Shown: one piece after another, positions 24,452 through 33,183 of the stretch | How positions within the stretch are numbered: the stretch's first letter is position 1 | Layout of the letters: every line of letters starts with the position of its first letter | Assembly (NCBI RefSeq): GCF_000971175.1 | Contig: NZ_BBLY01000004.1 | Span: 306,298-370,297 of the forward strand | Length of the DNA stretch: 64,000 nt | Reading direction: 5' to 3' | From: Demequina pelophila | GTDB lineage: Bacteria; Actinomycetota; Actinomycetes; Actinomycetales; Demequinaceae | Program-made: the position numbers and the translations under genes | The notes under the pieces: generated by a model | Told to the model about the DNA's origin: nothing | The model's input: the letters and a program-made list of their open reading frames with translations, nothing else | The model's database searches: none

Positions 24452-25479
24452 GACGGACCTCCTCGGGATGCGCGCCACACGAGCCACAGCAGGTACGGGG
24501 CGCCCACGGCGGCGGTGAAGATGCCGACCGGGAACTGCAGGGTGGACGGCATCAGCTGGGCGACCTGGTCGGCCGTCAGCAGCAGCAGCGCGCCCATGAG
24601 CGCGGACGGGATGAGCGTGACGCCGGCGGAGCGGGTGAGTCGCAGCGCGAGCGCGGGGGAGACCAGCGCGATGAAGCCGATCGGCCCGGTCACGGCGACG
24701 GCGCCCGCGGCGAGCACGACCGCCGCGACGGCCAGGACGCCCCGCGCGGAGGCGACGGGGATGCCCAGGGCGCGCGCCGCATCGTCCCCCATCTCCATGG
24801 TGCGCAGCGACCGGGCGTGCCACAGGATCAGCGGCAGCAGGACGGCGAGCATCGCGGCGGCGACGGTGACGTGGGTCCACGTGCGGCCGGTGACGGCGCC
24901 CACGAGCCAGCCCAGCGCGTTGCCGGCGTCGTGCACGTCCATGCGGGTGAGCGCGTACTGGGTGGCGGCCTGGGCGACGAAGCCCATGGCGATGCCCGCG
25001 AGGATGAGCCGTAGCGGCACCACGCCGCGCCGCCACGACAGCGCGAGGATGAGCCCGGCCGTGAGGAGCGCGCCGGTGATCGCGCCGGCGGCGGTCACCC
25101 ACAGCGAGGTGGCGCCGATGAGCCAGATGGTGAGCACGGCGCCCGTGCCCGCGCCGGCGCTGATGCCGATGAAGTCGGGGGAGGCCAGCGGGTTGCGGGT
25201 GAGCGACTGGAGGACGGCGCCGGAGAGCCCGAGCATGGCGCCCACGAGGATCGCGGTGAGCGCGCGGGGAGCGCGGACGTGGCCCACGATGAAGTCCGCG
25301 GGGGCGCCCACGGGGATGCCCACGGCCGCCCTGAGCGCGTCGGCGACGGTGACGTTCGACTGGCCCGAGGTGAGGGCGAAGATCGCGACCGCGGCGAGCG
25401 CCGCGAGCAGCACGAGCCCCACGGCGAGGGTGCGCCGGTGCGTGGTGATGCCCAGGGGGCCCAGGCGCAGCGTCCTCAC
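24448..25479 (-). CDS. iron-siderophore ABC permease (FecCD family), second
   Basis: One of two FecCD-type permease subunits, 343 residues with about ten membrane helices. Typical stretches are VGHVRAPRALTAILVGAMLGLSGAVLQSLTRNPLASPDFIGISAGAGTGAV, GDDAARALGIPV, and GPIGFIALVSPALALRLT. GTG 25479 overlaps the stop of the other permease (GTGA), and its own stop overlaps the ATPase start, so the subunits are made in step. Confidence 0.93.
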   Translation of the reverse strand: MRTLRLGPLGITTHRRTLAVGLVLLAALAAVAIFALTSGQSNVTVADALRAAVGIPVGAPADFIVGHVRAPRALTAILVGAMLGLSGAVLQSLTRNPLASPDFIGISAGAGTGAVLTIWLIGATSLWVTAAGAITGALLTAGLILALSWRRGVVPLRLILAGIAMGFVAQAATQYALTRMDVHDAGNALGWLVGAVTGRTWTHVTVAAAMLAVLLPLILWHARSLRTMEMGDDAARALGIPVASARGVLAVAAVVLAAGAVAVTGPIGFIALVSPALALRLTRSAGVTLIPSALMGALLLLTADQVAQLMPSTLQFPVGIFTAAVGAPYLLWLVWRASRGGPS

Positions 25480-26471
25480 AGCTCCACCACCTTCATGCGG
25501 CGGGCCATGAGCGCGAACACGATGCCGCCCAGGAAGGCGGTGGTGATGCCGACGCCCACCTCGCCTGGCGGGGCGATGACGCGTCCGAGCACGTCGCACG
25601 CGAGCACGAGCGCCGCGCCGCCCAGGGCGCTCACGGCGAGCAGCCAGGGCAGCGACGCGCCCACGAGCGCGCGGGCCAGGTGGGGCACGGCGAGGCCCAC
25701 GAAGACGATGGGTCCGGCCGCGGCGGTGGCCGCGGCGGCGAGCAGGGTGACCAGGACGATGACGAGCACGCGGACGGTGCCGATGCGCACGCCCAGCGCG
25801 CGGGCGGCGTCCTCGCCGAGCGCGACGGCCTCGAGCTGGCGGGAGGAGACCAGCGCGGCCGCGATCGCGACGAGCACGAGCGGCACGAGCGCGGTGACGT
25901 CCTCGAGGCGGCGGCCGGTGAGCGAGCCGGCGACCCACTGGCGGTACTGGTCGAGCGTCGAGTCGTTGACCAGCAGGATCGCGTAGGTGACCGAGGAGAT
26001 CAGGGCGGTGAGCGCGACGCCGGCGAGGGCGAGGCGCACGGGCGTGCCGGCGGCGGCGCCGCGCGCGCCGATCGCGTAGACCAGCACCGCGGCCAGGCCC
26101 GCGCCCACGAACGCGAGCGGCACCTGCGCGGCGAAGCCGGTCGCGATCCCCGTGGACAGCGCGATCACCACGGCGAGCGAGGCGCCCGCGTTGACGCCCA
26201 GCAGGCCGGGGTCCGCGAACGGGTTGCGGGTGAGCGACTGCATGAGCGCACCCGCGACGCCCAGCGCCGCGCCGGCGAGCGCGCCGATGACGGTGCGGGA
26301 CACGCGCGACGTGCTGACGATGAGCTGCTCGGGGTCGGCCGGGTCGAGGTCCGTGAGCGCCTGCCACACCGTGCCCAGGTCGATCGCGCGGGCGCCGATG
26401 GCGAGCGACGCCGCGACCGCGAGCACCAGCACGATCGCGGCGGCGATCGCGACGAGGGCGCGCTGGCGCAT
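25476..26471 (-). CDS. iron-siderophore ABC permease (FecCD family), first
   Basis: The first gene of the importer operon, 331 residues. It carries RVSRTVIGALAGAALGVAGALMQSLTRNPFADPGLLGVNAGASLAVV, GEDAARALGVRIG and GPIVFVGLAVPHLARALVG, the FecCD landmarks. It pairs with the following permease to form the membrane channel. A near-palindromic DtxR/IdeR-like site lies about 40 nt before its start, suggesting iron repression. It is adjacent to hemA. Confidence 0.93.
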   Translation of the reverse strand: MRQRALVAIAAAIVLVLAVAASLAIGARAIDLGTVWQALTDLDPADPEQLIVSTSRVSRTVIGALAGAALGVAGALMQSLTRNPFADPGLLGVNAGASLAVVIALSTGIATGFAAQVPLAFVGAGLAAVLVYAIGARGAAAGTPVRLALAGVALTALISSVTYAILLVNDSTLDQYRQWVAGSLTGRRLEDVTALVPLVLVAIAAALVSSRQLEAVALGEDAARALGVRIGTVRVLVIVLVTLLAAAATAAAGPIVFVGLAVPHLARALVGASLPWLLAVSALGGAALVLACDVLGRVIAPPGEVGVGITTAFLGGIVFALMARRMKVVEL

Positions 26472-26511
26472 CGGGCTCCTTCAGCAGGCGGTGACCACCC
26501 CCGGCCGAGGG

Positions 26512-26525
26512 TCAGGCCTGCCTAA
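26512..26525 (-). promoter_or_regulatory. possible DtxR/IdeR iron box
   Basis: On the minus strand the site reads TTAGGCAGGCCTGA within ACGTTAGGCAGGCCTGACC, similar in layout to the TTAGGTTAGGCTAACCTAA consensus. It is 41 nt before the first permease start. Several consensus positions differ, so this is only a candidate. Confidence 0.5.
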
Positions 26526-26565
26526 CGTAGCCCAGCGGACGCGATTATGGCAATGCGCGCGTTCG

Positions 26566-27876
26566 CTAAATGGTGCGCCCCGGGTGCGACGCGATCTGCT
26601 CCGCCGGGCACGCGTCGAGCGGCACGTCGAGGTCGATGCCGTAGAGGGCGCGGATCGCGTCGAGGTAGCGGTCCGAGTCGCCCGCGGCGGCGTGCTCGCG
26701 GGCGCGCACGGTCGGGGTGTGGAGCAGGGTGCGGGCGAACCGCCGCAGCGCCTGCTCGATCGCGTCGGCCTGCGCGACCGCCTCCGGGGAGGCGCCGGCG
26801 GCGGGCGCGACGCGCGCGATCTCCCGCTCGAGCAGGCCGAACACGTGCTCGCGCAGCGCGACCACGGCCGGATCGAGCGAGCGCTCCGCCTCGTGCGACT
26901 CGAAGCGGGCGACCGCGTGCGCGACGATCGCGCGGGCGGCCTCGATCGCGTGCACCGACTCGTGCGGCGCGCGGGCGCCCACCTCGTCGAGGTCGATGAC
27001 CGTGACGCCCGGCAGCTCCCGGGCCGCGGGGTCGATGTCGCGGTGGAGGGCCAGGTCGATGAGGGTGATGGGGTGCGACTCGGCGCCGTGGCGCGCGGTC
27101 GCGAGCAGGTCCGCGGTGAGCGCCACCTCCTCGCGGCCGGACGCGGCGAGCACCACGTCCGCCTCGCGCAGCGCGAGCGGGAGCGCGTCGTGGTCGACGG
27201 CCTCCGTGCGGTGACGCAGCGCGAACTCCCGCGCGCGGCCCGACGGCGAGTGCACGCCCATGACGTGCGCGCCGCGCCCCTGGAGGGCGCCCACGGAGGT
27301 CTCGGCGAGCGCGCCGGTGCCCACGAGGAGCACGCGCGCGCCCTCCCAGTCGACGCCCGTGCCGGCCAGGTCGAGCGCCACGGACACGACGGAGCGTCCC
27401 GAGGTCCCCAGGCCGGTGGACGATGCGACCACCCGGGAGGTGCGCAGCGCGGACTGGAAGAGCCGGTCCAGGCGCGGGGTGAGGTGGTCGAGGCGCTGCG
27501 CCTCGAGGTGCGCGCGGCGCACCTGGCCGGAGATCTCGCGCTCGCCCACCACCATCGAGTCCAGCCCGGAGGCGACGGACAGCAGGTGCTGGACCGCGTC
27601 GTCGTCCTCGTACGGGGTGAGCGCGGCCTCGACGTCCGCGGGCGCGGCGCCCGAGGCGCGCGCGATCGTGGCGACGACGTCGCGGCGGGCGACCGTCGCA
27701 TCGTCCGCCTCGACGTAGACCTCGAAGCGGTTGCAGGTGGGAAGGACGACGGCGCCGGCCACCGCATCGGATCCATCGACGAGCGCCCGGCCCAGTCCGT
27801 CGGCGCCGACGGAGAGCTGGTCGAGCACGGACAGGTCGCGGTTGCGGTGGCTGGCAATCAGGGACAGGAGAGCCAT
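26566..27876 (-). CDS. hemA: glutamyl-tRNA reductase
   Basis: This enzyme reduces Glu-tRNA to glutamate-1-semialdehyde, the first committed step of C5-pathway tetrapyrrole synthesis. The catalytic Cys48 lies in VVLPTCNRFEVYVEA. Further landmarks are LLSVASGLDSMVVGEREISGQVR, the NADPH-binding VLLVGTGALAETSVGALQGRG, and the C-terminal dimer helix. The 436 residues fit the family. It is divergent from hemE by 44 nt. No hemB, hemC or hemL is in this window. Confidence 0.95.
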   Translation of the reverse strand: MALLSLIASHRNRDLSVLDQLSVGADGLGRALVDGSDAVAGAVVLPTCNRFEVYVEADDATVARRDVVATIARASGAAPADVEAALTPYEDDDAVQHLLSVASGLDSMVVGEREISGQVRRAHLEAQRLDHLTPRLDRLFQSALRTSRVVASSTGLGTSGRSVVSVALDLAGTGVDWEGARVLLVGTGALAETSVGALQGRGAHVMGVHSPSGRAREFALRHRTEAVDHDALPLALREADVVLAASGREEVALTADLLATARHGAESHPITLIDLALHRDIDPAARELPGVTVIDLDEVGARAPHESVHAIEAARAIVAHAVARFESHEAERSLDPAVVALREHVFGLLEREIARVAPAAGASPEAVAQADAIEQALRRFARTLLHTPTVRAREHAAAGDSDRYLDAIRALYGIDLDVPLDACPAEQIASHPGRTI

Positions 27877-27920
27877 GACGCGATTCTTCCACGGGTCGCG
27901 GACACGGCAGAATCATGGTT

Positions 27921-29015
27921 ATGCCAGTCCCTGCCACTGTTCTCGATCCCGCCCACCCGGCCGCCGACGGCCGCCTGGCCGACGCCCCGCTCCTGGCGGC
28001 GCTGCGCGGGGAGCCTCCCGCGCATCGTCCCGTGTGGTTCATGCGCCAGGCCGGCCGGTCGCTGCCCGAATACGTCGAGGCGCGGCGCGGCACCTCGATG
28101 CTCGAGGCGTGCCTCACCCCGGCGCTCGCGGCGGAGATCACCCTCCAGCCGGTGCGCCGCTACGGGGTGGACGCGGGCATCTTCTTCTCCGACATCGTGG
28201 TGCCCATGAAGGTGGCCGGCGTGGCCGTCGAGATCGCGCCCGGCGTGGGCCCGGTGTTCGCGCGGCCGGTGCGCACCCTGGCGGACGTCGCCGCGCTGCC
28301 CGAACTGGGCGAGCCCGGCGACGGCGGCGCGTTCGACCGCGGGCTCGAGCCCATCCGCGAGGCGGTGCGGCTCACCGTGGCGGAGCTGGGCGGCACGCCC
28401 CTGATCGGGTTCGCCGGCGCGCCCTTCACGCTCGCCGCGTACATGGTCGACGGCCGGCCCTCGCGCGACCACCTGGGTGCGCGCCGCCTCATGGTCGAGG
28501 CGCCGGACGTGTGGGACGCGCTCGCGGACTGGACCGCGCGGGCCGCCGGGCTGTTCCTGCGCGCGCAGGTGCTCGCGGGCGCCTCCGCGGTGCAGCTGTT
28601 CGACTCGTGGGCCGGCTCGCTCGCGCCCGCCGACTACGTCGCGCACTGCCTGCCCGGCTCCGCCGCGGCGCTCGCCGCCGTGGCCGACCTGCCCGTGCCG
28701 CGGATCCACTTCGCCGCGCACGGCTCGCACCTGCTGCGCCCCATGGCGGAGGCGGGCGCGACGGCGATGGGCGTCGACTACCGGCTGCCGCTCGACGAGG
28801 CCGCGCGCATCGTCCCCGGCCTGCCCCTCCAAGGCAACATCGACCCGGCCCGCCTGGCCGCGCCCGCGGACGTGCTCGCGCGCCATGTGCGCGACGTGCT
28901 CGCGCGCGGCGCCGCGGCCCCCGGCCACGTGGTCAACCTGGGCCACGGGGTGCCGCCGGACACGGACCCCGCGGCGCTGCAGCGCATCGTCGACGTGGTC
29001 CACGCGGATGGCTGA
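27921..29015 (+). CDS. hemE: uroporphyrinogen decarboxylase
   Basis: It decarboxylates uroporphyrinogen III to coproporphyrinogen III in the cytosol. The 364 residues carry PVWFMRQAGRSLPEY, the substrate aspartate in GIFFSDIVVPMK, LIGFAGAPFTLAAYMVDG, VQLFDSWAGSL and NLGHGV near the C-terminus. I prefer ATG 27921 because CAGAAT ends 7 nt before it; an in-frame ATG at 27915 is possible. The stop overlaps the hemY start by 8 nt. Confidence 0.95.
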   Translation: MPVPATVLDPAHPAADGRLADAPLLAALRGEPPAHRPVWFMRQAGRSLPEYVEARRGTSMLEACLTPALAAEITLQPVRRYGVDAGIFFSDIVVPMKVAGVAVEIAPGVGPVFARPVRTLADVAALPELGEPGDGGAFDRGLEPIREAVRLTVAELGGTPLIGFAGAPFTLAAYMVDGRPSRDHLGARRLMVEAPDVWDALADWTARAAGLFLRAQVLAGASAVQLFDSWAGSLAPADYVAHCLPGSAAALAAVADLPVPRIHFAAHGSHLLRPMAEAGATAMGVDYRLPLDEAARIVPGLPLQGNIDPARLAAPADVLARHVRDVLARGAAAPGHVVNLGHGVPPDTDPAALQRIVDVVHADG

Positions 29016-30294
29016 GCGCGTCCTGGTCCTGGGCGGCGGCGTCGCCGGGCTGCTCGCGGCCCGCCGCCACGCCCGCCGCGGCGCGCTGGTCACCGTGCTC
29101 GAGCCGGGCCGCCGGTGGGGAGGGCGCGTGAGCCCGCACGAACTCGCCGGGCTCACGCTCGACGCCGGCGCCGAGTCCTTCGCCACCCGCGGCGGGATCG
29201 TGCTCGACGTGGCGCGCGAGCTGGGGCTCGAGGCGGACGTGGTCGCGCCCGAGCCGCGTCCCGCCTGGGTGGTGGCCCCCGACGCCGCGTACCCGCTGCC
29301 CCGCACCGGCTGGCTGGGCATCCCCACCCGGCCCCTCGATCCCGAGGTGCGCCGCGTGATCGGGCTCGGCCCGGCCGTCGCGGCCGCGCTCGAGCGCTCC
29401 AAGGGCCTCGACGACGTGCCCGACGACGTCACCGTGGGCGCGCTGGTGCGCTCCCGGCTGGGCGCGGCCGTCGCGGACCGGCTGGTCGCGCCCGTCCTCC
29501 AGGGCGTCTACTCGCGCCCGCTCGACGATCTCCCCCTCGCCGCGATCGACCCGTCGCTGCCTGCGCAGCTGCGCGACGCCGGCAGCCTCACCGCGCTCGC
29601 CGAGCGCCGGCGCCGCCTCGCCCCCGCGGGCAGCGCGGTGCTGGGCATCCGGGGAGGCATCTGGAGACTCACCGCCGCGCTCGCGGAGGCCGCCGCCGGC
29701 GCCGGCGCGCGCCTGGTCCCGGGGACCGGGGCCGATGCGGTGGCCCGGGTGGACGGGGCATGGCACGTGAGCGCCGGGGGAGGGACGCTCGTGGCGGACA
29801 CCCTCGTGGTGGCCCTGCCCCAGCCCGCCGCGCACGCGCTGCTGCCGGGGCTGCCGGAGCCTCCCGGCGGCGTCGACCGGCGGGTCGCGCTGGTGACCCT
29901 GGTGCTCGACGCGCCCGAGCTCGACGAGGCGCCGCGCGGCACCGGCGTGCTCGCGATCGGCGGCGTCACGCGCGCGAAGGCGCTCACCCACGCCACCGCC
30001 AAGTGGGCCTGGCTGCGCGAGGCCGCCCACGGCCGCCACGTGGTCCGGCTGTCCTACGCGGTGACGCCGGGCGAGGACGTCTCGGGCTTCGCGCTGGCCG
30101 ACGCGTCCCGGCTGCTCGGGGTGCCGCTCCACGCCGGCCAGGTGGTCGCGACCCACGCGGTCGAGTGGGCCGATGCGGCGCCCGCCAGGGTCGCGGACAC
30201 CCGCCCCGAGGAGGGGCTCGAGCTGGTCGGATCCGCGGCCGGGCTGACGGGCCTGGCGGCGATCGTGGGCGCCGAGGCGCGGGCGGAGGCCTGA
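29008..30294 (+). CDS. hemY: coproporphyrinogen III oxidase, HemY/CgoX type
   Basis: An FAD enzyme that oxidises coproporphyrinogen III to coproporphyrin III in the coproporphyrin-dependent haem pathway of Gram-positives; the family was formerly named protoporphyrinogen oxidase. The 428 residues begin with the dinucleotide loop VLVLGGGVAGLLAARRHARRG and GGRVSPHELAGLTLDAGAESF, and end with LVGSAAGLTGLAAIVGAEA. The HemQ gene downstream supports the coproporphyrin assignment. It is coupled to hemE by overlap. Confidence 0.92.
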   Translation: MAERVLVLGGGVAGLLAARRHARRGALVTVLEPGRRWGGRVSPHELAGLTLDAGAESFATRGGIVLDVARELGLEADVVAPEPRPAWVVAPDAAYPLPRTGWLGIPTRPLDPEVRRVIGLGPAVAAALERSKGLDDVPDDVTVGALVRSRLGAAVADRLVAPVLQGVYSRPLDDLPLAAIDPSLPAQLRDAGSLTALAERRRRLAPAGSAVLGIRGGIWRLTAALAEAAAGAGARLVPGTGADAVARVDGAWHVSAGGGTLVADTLVVALPQPAAHALLPGLPEPPGGVDRRVALVTLVLDAPELDEAPRGTGVLAIGGVTRAKALTHATAKWAWLREAAHGRHVVRLSYAVTPGEDVSGFALADASRLLGVPLHAGQVVATHAVEWADAAPARVADTRPEEGLELVGSAAGLTGLAAIVGAEARAEA

Positions 30295-30410
30295 CCGAGG
30301 GCGGGGCCGAGGCGCGGGTCGGGGATGTGGGGCGTGTCCAGCGATCTCGCCCGCCGCGCCAGGGGCCGGCGGGGGAAATCGGGCCCCTTCGGATGCGGTT
30401 GGATGGTGTC

Positions 30411-31085
30411 ATGACCGATTCCACCGTTGGATTCACGCTGTTCTCCGTTCTCGACGGACTCCTCGAGGCTCCCGACGAGGAGCTGGGCGAGATCGTCGAG
30501 CACTTCGACGCCGCCGTCGAGGAGCTCGCCGACCACGACGTCACCCTGCGCGGCATCTACGACGTGTCCGGCCTGCGCGCCGACGGCACCGTGATGCTGT
30601 GGCTCCACGGCCCCGTGCTCGAGGACCTCCAGCTCGCGCTGCGCGAGCTGCACGCCACCGAGCTGCTCGCCGACACCCGGCTCACCTGGTCCGCGGCCGG
30701 CGTCCACCGCGACGCCGAGTTCAACAAGCGCCACGTGCCGGGCTTCCTGCGCGGCGAGCGCCCGCGCGACTGGCTCACCGTCTACCCCTTCGTGCGCTCG
30801 TACGAGTGGTACCTGCTGCCCGAGGAGGAGCGCTCGGCGATGCTGCGCGACCACGGCATGATGGGCGCCAAGTACACGGGCGTGGTCGCCAACACCGTCG
30901 CGGCCTTCGCGCTGGGCGACTACGAGTGGCTGCTGCCCATGGAGGCCGACGAGGTCACGGACCTGGTCGACATGATGCGCGACCTGCGCTACACCGAGGC
31001 TCGCCGGCACGTCCGCCACGAGCTCCCCTTCTACACCGGTCGCCGCGTGACGACCGCCGAGGCCCTGGAGGTCCTCGCGTCATGA
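30411..31085 (+). CDS. hemQ: coproheme decarboxylase
   Basis: A chlorite-dismutase-fold protein that decarboxylates coproheme to haem b, the last step of the coproporphyrin pathway. The 224 residues show FTLFSVLDGLLEAP, the catalytic tyrosine region YPFVRSYEWYLLPEEERSAML, DHGMMGAKY, and the proximal histidine area MMRDLRYTEARRHVRHELPFYTGRR. TTGGAT lies about 6 nt before ATG 30411, so the message may be leaderless. The stop overlaps the ferrochelatase start (ATGA). Confidence 0.93.
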   Translation: MTDSTVGFTLFSVLDGLLEAPDEELGEIVEHFDAAVEELADHDVTLRGIYDVSGLRADGTVMLWLHGPVLEDLQLALRELHATELLADTRLTWSAAGVHRDAEFNKRHVPGFLRGERPRDWLTVYPFVRSYEWYLLPEEERSAMLRDHGMMGAKYTGVVANTVAAFALGDYEWLLPMEADEVTDLVDMMRDLRYTEARRHVRHELPFYTGRRVTTAEALEVLAS

Positions 31086-32356
31086 CCCACCCGCAGTCCC
31101 CGCTGCCGTCCCCGTCCCCCGTCGCCACCGCATCGTCCCCCGAGGCGACGCCGGCGCCCCTCGCCGCATCGTCCCGCGTGGCCCCGCCGGCCACGTACGA
31201 CTGCATCCTGCTCGCCGGCTTCGGCGGGCCCGAGGGGCAGGACGACGTGATCCCGTACCTGCGCAACGTCACGCGCGGCCGCGGCATCCCGGACGAGCGG
31301 CTCGAGGAGGTGGCGCACCACTACCGGCACTTCGGCGGCATCAGCCCCATCAACGAGCAGAACCGCGAGCTCAAGGCGGCGCTCGAGGGCGAGATCGCGC
31401 GACGCGGGCTGGGCCTGCCCGTCTACTGGGGCAACCGGTTCTGGGCGCCGTACTTCGCCGAGGCGCTCCAGGAGCTGCACGCCGACGGCCACCGGCGCGT
31501 GCTGGTCCTCGTGACCACCGCGTTCTCCTCGTACTCGGGCTGCCGGGCGTACCGCGAGGACCTCGCGGCCGCGCTCGCGGAGGCCGGCCTCGAGGGCGAG
31601 GTCGAGCTGCACAAGGTGCGCCAGTACTTCGATCACCCGGGCTTCGTCGAGCCCAACGTCTCCGCGGTGCGCGACGGGCTGCGGTCGCTGGCCGCCCAGG
31701 GCGCGGGCGAGGCGCCGCACGTCATGTTCGCGACCCACTCGATCCCCACCGCCGCGGCCGACGCGTCGGGCCCGCGCGAGGCGCTGCCCTCGGGCGAGGC
31801 CGTGCCCACCGGCGGCGCGAACGAGTGGTACGCGGGTGGCGGCTGGTACGTCGCCCAGCAGCGGGCCGTCGCCGCGCTGGTGATGGACCGCGTCGCCGAC
31901 GAGTTCCCCGGCGTCGAGTGGTCGCTGGTGTTCCAGTCGCGCTCGGGATCCCCCGAGGTGCCGTGGCTCGAGCCCGACATCAACGACGCGATCGAGGCGC
32001 TGCCCGGGAGCGTGTCGGGGCTGGTGATCTCGCCCATCGGCTTCGTGTCCGACCACATGGAGGTCGCCTGGGACCTCGACAACGAGGCGCTCGAGACGTG
32101 CGAGGGCCGGTCGCTGCCGGCGGTGCGCGTGCCGACCGTGGGCGTCGATCCGCGCTTCGTGGCCGGGCTCGTCGACCTGGTGGAGGAGCGGCACGTGGGT
32201 GACGGTGCTGGTGCCGGTGCTGCGGGCGTCGGCGGTGCCGGCGCGGGCTCGCCGCGCGAGCGCGTGGCGCTCACCGACCTGGGCCCGTGGCAGGACGTCT
32301 GCCCGACCGACTGCTGCAAGGGCCGGGCGCCGAAGCCGACGATCGCATCGGCCTGA
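31082..32356 (+). CDS. cpfC: coproporphyrin ferrochelatase
   Basis: It inserts Fe2+ into coproporphyrin III. The 424 residues include AGFGGPEGQDDVIPYLRNVTRGRGIP, YWGNRFWAPYFAEALQEL, the catalytic histidine in MFATHSIPTAA, LVFQSRSGSPEVPWLEPD and SPIGFVSDHMEVAWDLD. Near residue 406 is VCPTDCC, the C-terminal part of the 2Fe-2S cluster site of actinobacterial ferrochelatases. The N-terminal 35 residues and a Gly/Ala-rich segment near 380-395 are low complexity; the first holds two decamer copies. It is also known as hemH. Confidence 0.93.
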   Translation: MTHPQSPLPSPSPVATASSPEATPAPLAASSRVAPPATYDCILLAGFGGPEGQDDVIPYLRNVTRGRGIPDERLEEVAHHYRHFGGISPINEQNRELKAALEGEIARRGLGLPVYWGNRFWAPYFAEALQELHADGHRRVLVLVTTAFSSYSGCRAYREDLAAALAEAGLEGEVELHKVRQYFDHPGFVEPNVSAVRDGLRSLAAQGAGEAPHVMFATHSIPTAAADASGPREALPSGEAVPTGGANEWYAGGGWYVAQQRAVAALVMDRVADEFPGVEWSLVFQSRSGSPEVPWLEPDINDAIEALPGSVSGLVISPIGFVSDHMEVAWDLDNEALETCEGRSLPAVRVPTVGVDPRFVAGLVDLVEERHVGDGAGAGAAGVGGAGAGSPRERVALTDLGPWQDVCPTDCCKGRAPKPTIASA

Positions 32357-32361
32357 CCCGC

Positions 32362-32487
32362 CCCCGTCACCCCTCCACACACTTTTGACACTCCTCCACA
32401 CACGCCTCGGCGTGTCGGCGGCGTGTCGCGCGGATATCAGCGATTTCGCGGCGATTCCGGGCCGGCGTGTGTGGAGGGGTGACGGGG
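32362..32487. repeat. 21-bp inverted repeat with alternative left arm
   Basis: Arms 32362-32382 and 32467-32487 are perfect complements (CCCCGTCACCCCTCCACACAC). A second partial left arm, CCTCCACACACGC at 32393-32405, can pair with 32465-32477 instead. The two pairings exclude each other. It lies between cpfC and the next gene; no gene is seen in the spacer. Confidence 0.75.
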
Positions 32488-32555
32488 TGCCGGTGAGAGA
32501 AATAACGCAATGAGGGTGTTGCGCTAATCGCGGGTCCGGGCCTAACCTGTCCGGC

Positions 32556-33035
32556 ATGACACTGTCCCGTGACGCACTCACGCAGGCGGCCGCCATCGCC
32601 GGCGCGGCCCCGCACCTGCCGATCCGGCTCGGCACCCCCGACGGCCGCACGGTCACGGTGGGGGAGCACGGCCAGGGCGCGATGTGCGCGGACGGATTCC
32701 GCCGGCTGGTCGCCGCCTGGACCGACGGCTGTGCGCCGTCCGTCTCTGCCGTCGAGTTCGAGGACGCGCGCTTCGAGGCCGGGCTGCTCGCGGAGGACGG
32801 CTCGCGCTACTTCGTGACGGCCCTGTCGGCCACCCGCGTCGCGGCCTGCCTGCGCGCCCGCGCCGACTGGCCCGAGGAGGCGCACGCCACGGTCCGCGAG
32901 GACGTCCTCCTGGGCGTCTCGGTGGTGCAGGTGTGGTCGTTCGAGCTCGGCGCGGAGGCCCTCGACGACGTCGCCCGCGACGCGCAGGCCGCCTGCCTGG
33001 TCGAGGAGCTGCTGGGAGACGTCGCCGGCGTCTGA
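32556..33035 (+). CDS. protein of unknown function
   Basis: A 159-residue soluble, acidic protein that I do not recognise. It has a weakly hydrophobic N-terminal half with LPIRLGTPDGRTVTVGEHGQGAM, a middle strand-rich segment AEDGSRYFVTALSATRVAACL and an acidic C-terminal helix. There is no signal peptide or membrane segment. TAACCT at 32543-32548 lies 7 nt before ATG, which supports a real leaderless gene, and codon use matches its neighbours. It stands alone between two inverted repeats. Confidence 0.7.
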   Translation: MTLSRDALTQAAAIAGAAPHLPIRLGTPDGRTVTVGEHGQGAMCADGFRRLVAAWTDGCAPSVSAVEFEDARFEAGLLAEDGSRYFVTALSATRVAACLRARADWPEEAHATVREDVLLGVSVVQVWSFELGAEALDDVARDAQAACLVEELLGDVAGV

Positions 33036-33068
33036 CCCCGCCGAAGCGACCCCGGCCCCCACACGGCC

Positions 33069-33165
33069 GGACACTCCGCACGGATTCGAGCCCGACGCGC
33101 CGCGCGCGGGGCCACGATCGCGCCCCGAGACCGGCGTGTCGTCGGCCAATCCGTGCGCAGTGTCC
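33069..33165. repeat. 18-bp inverted repeat between convergent genes
   Basis: Arms 33069-33086 (GGACACTCCGCACGGATT) and 33148-33165 pair 17 of 18 bases, with 61 nt between them. It probably forms a bidirectional termination structure for the unknown gene and ndh. Confidence 0.65.
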
Positions 33166-33183
33166 AAGGACGGGACGGCGCGG

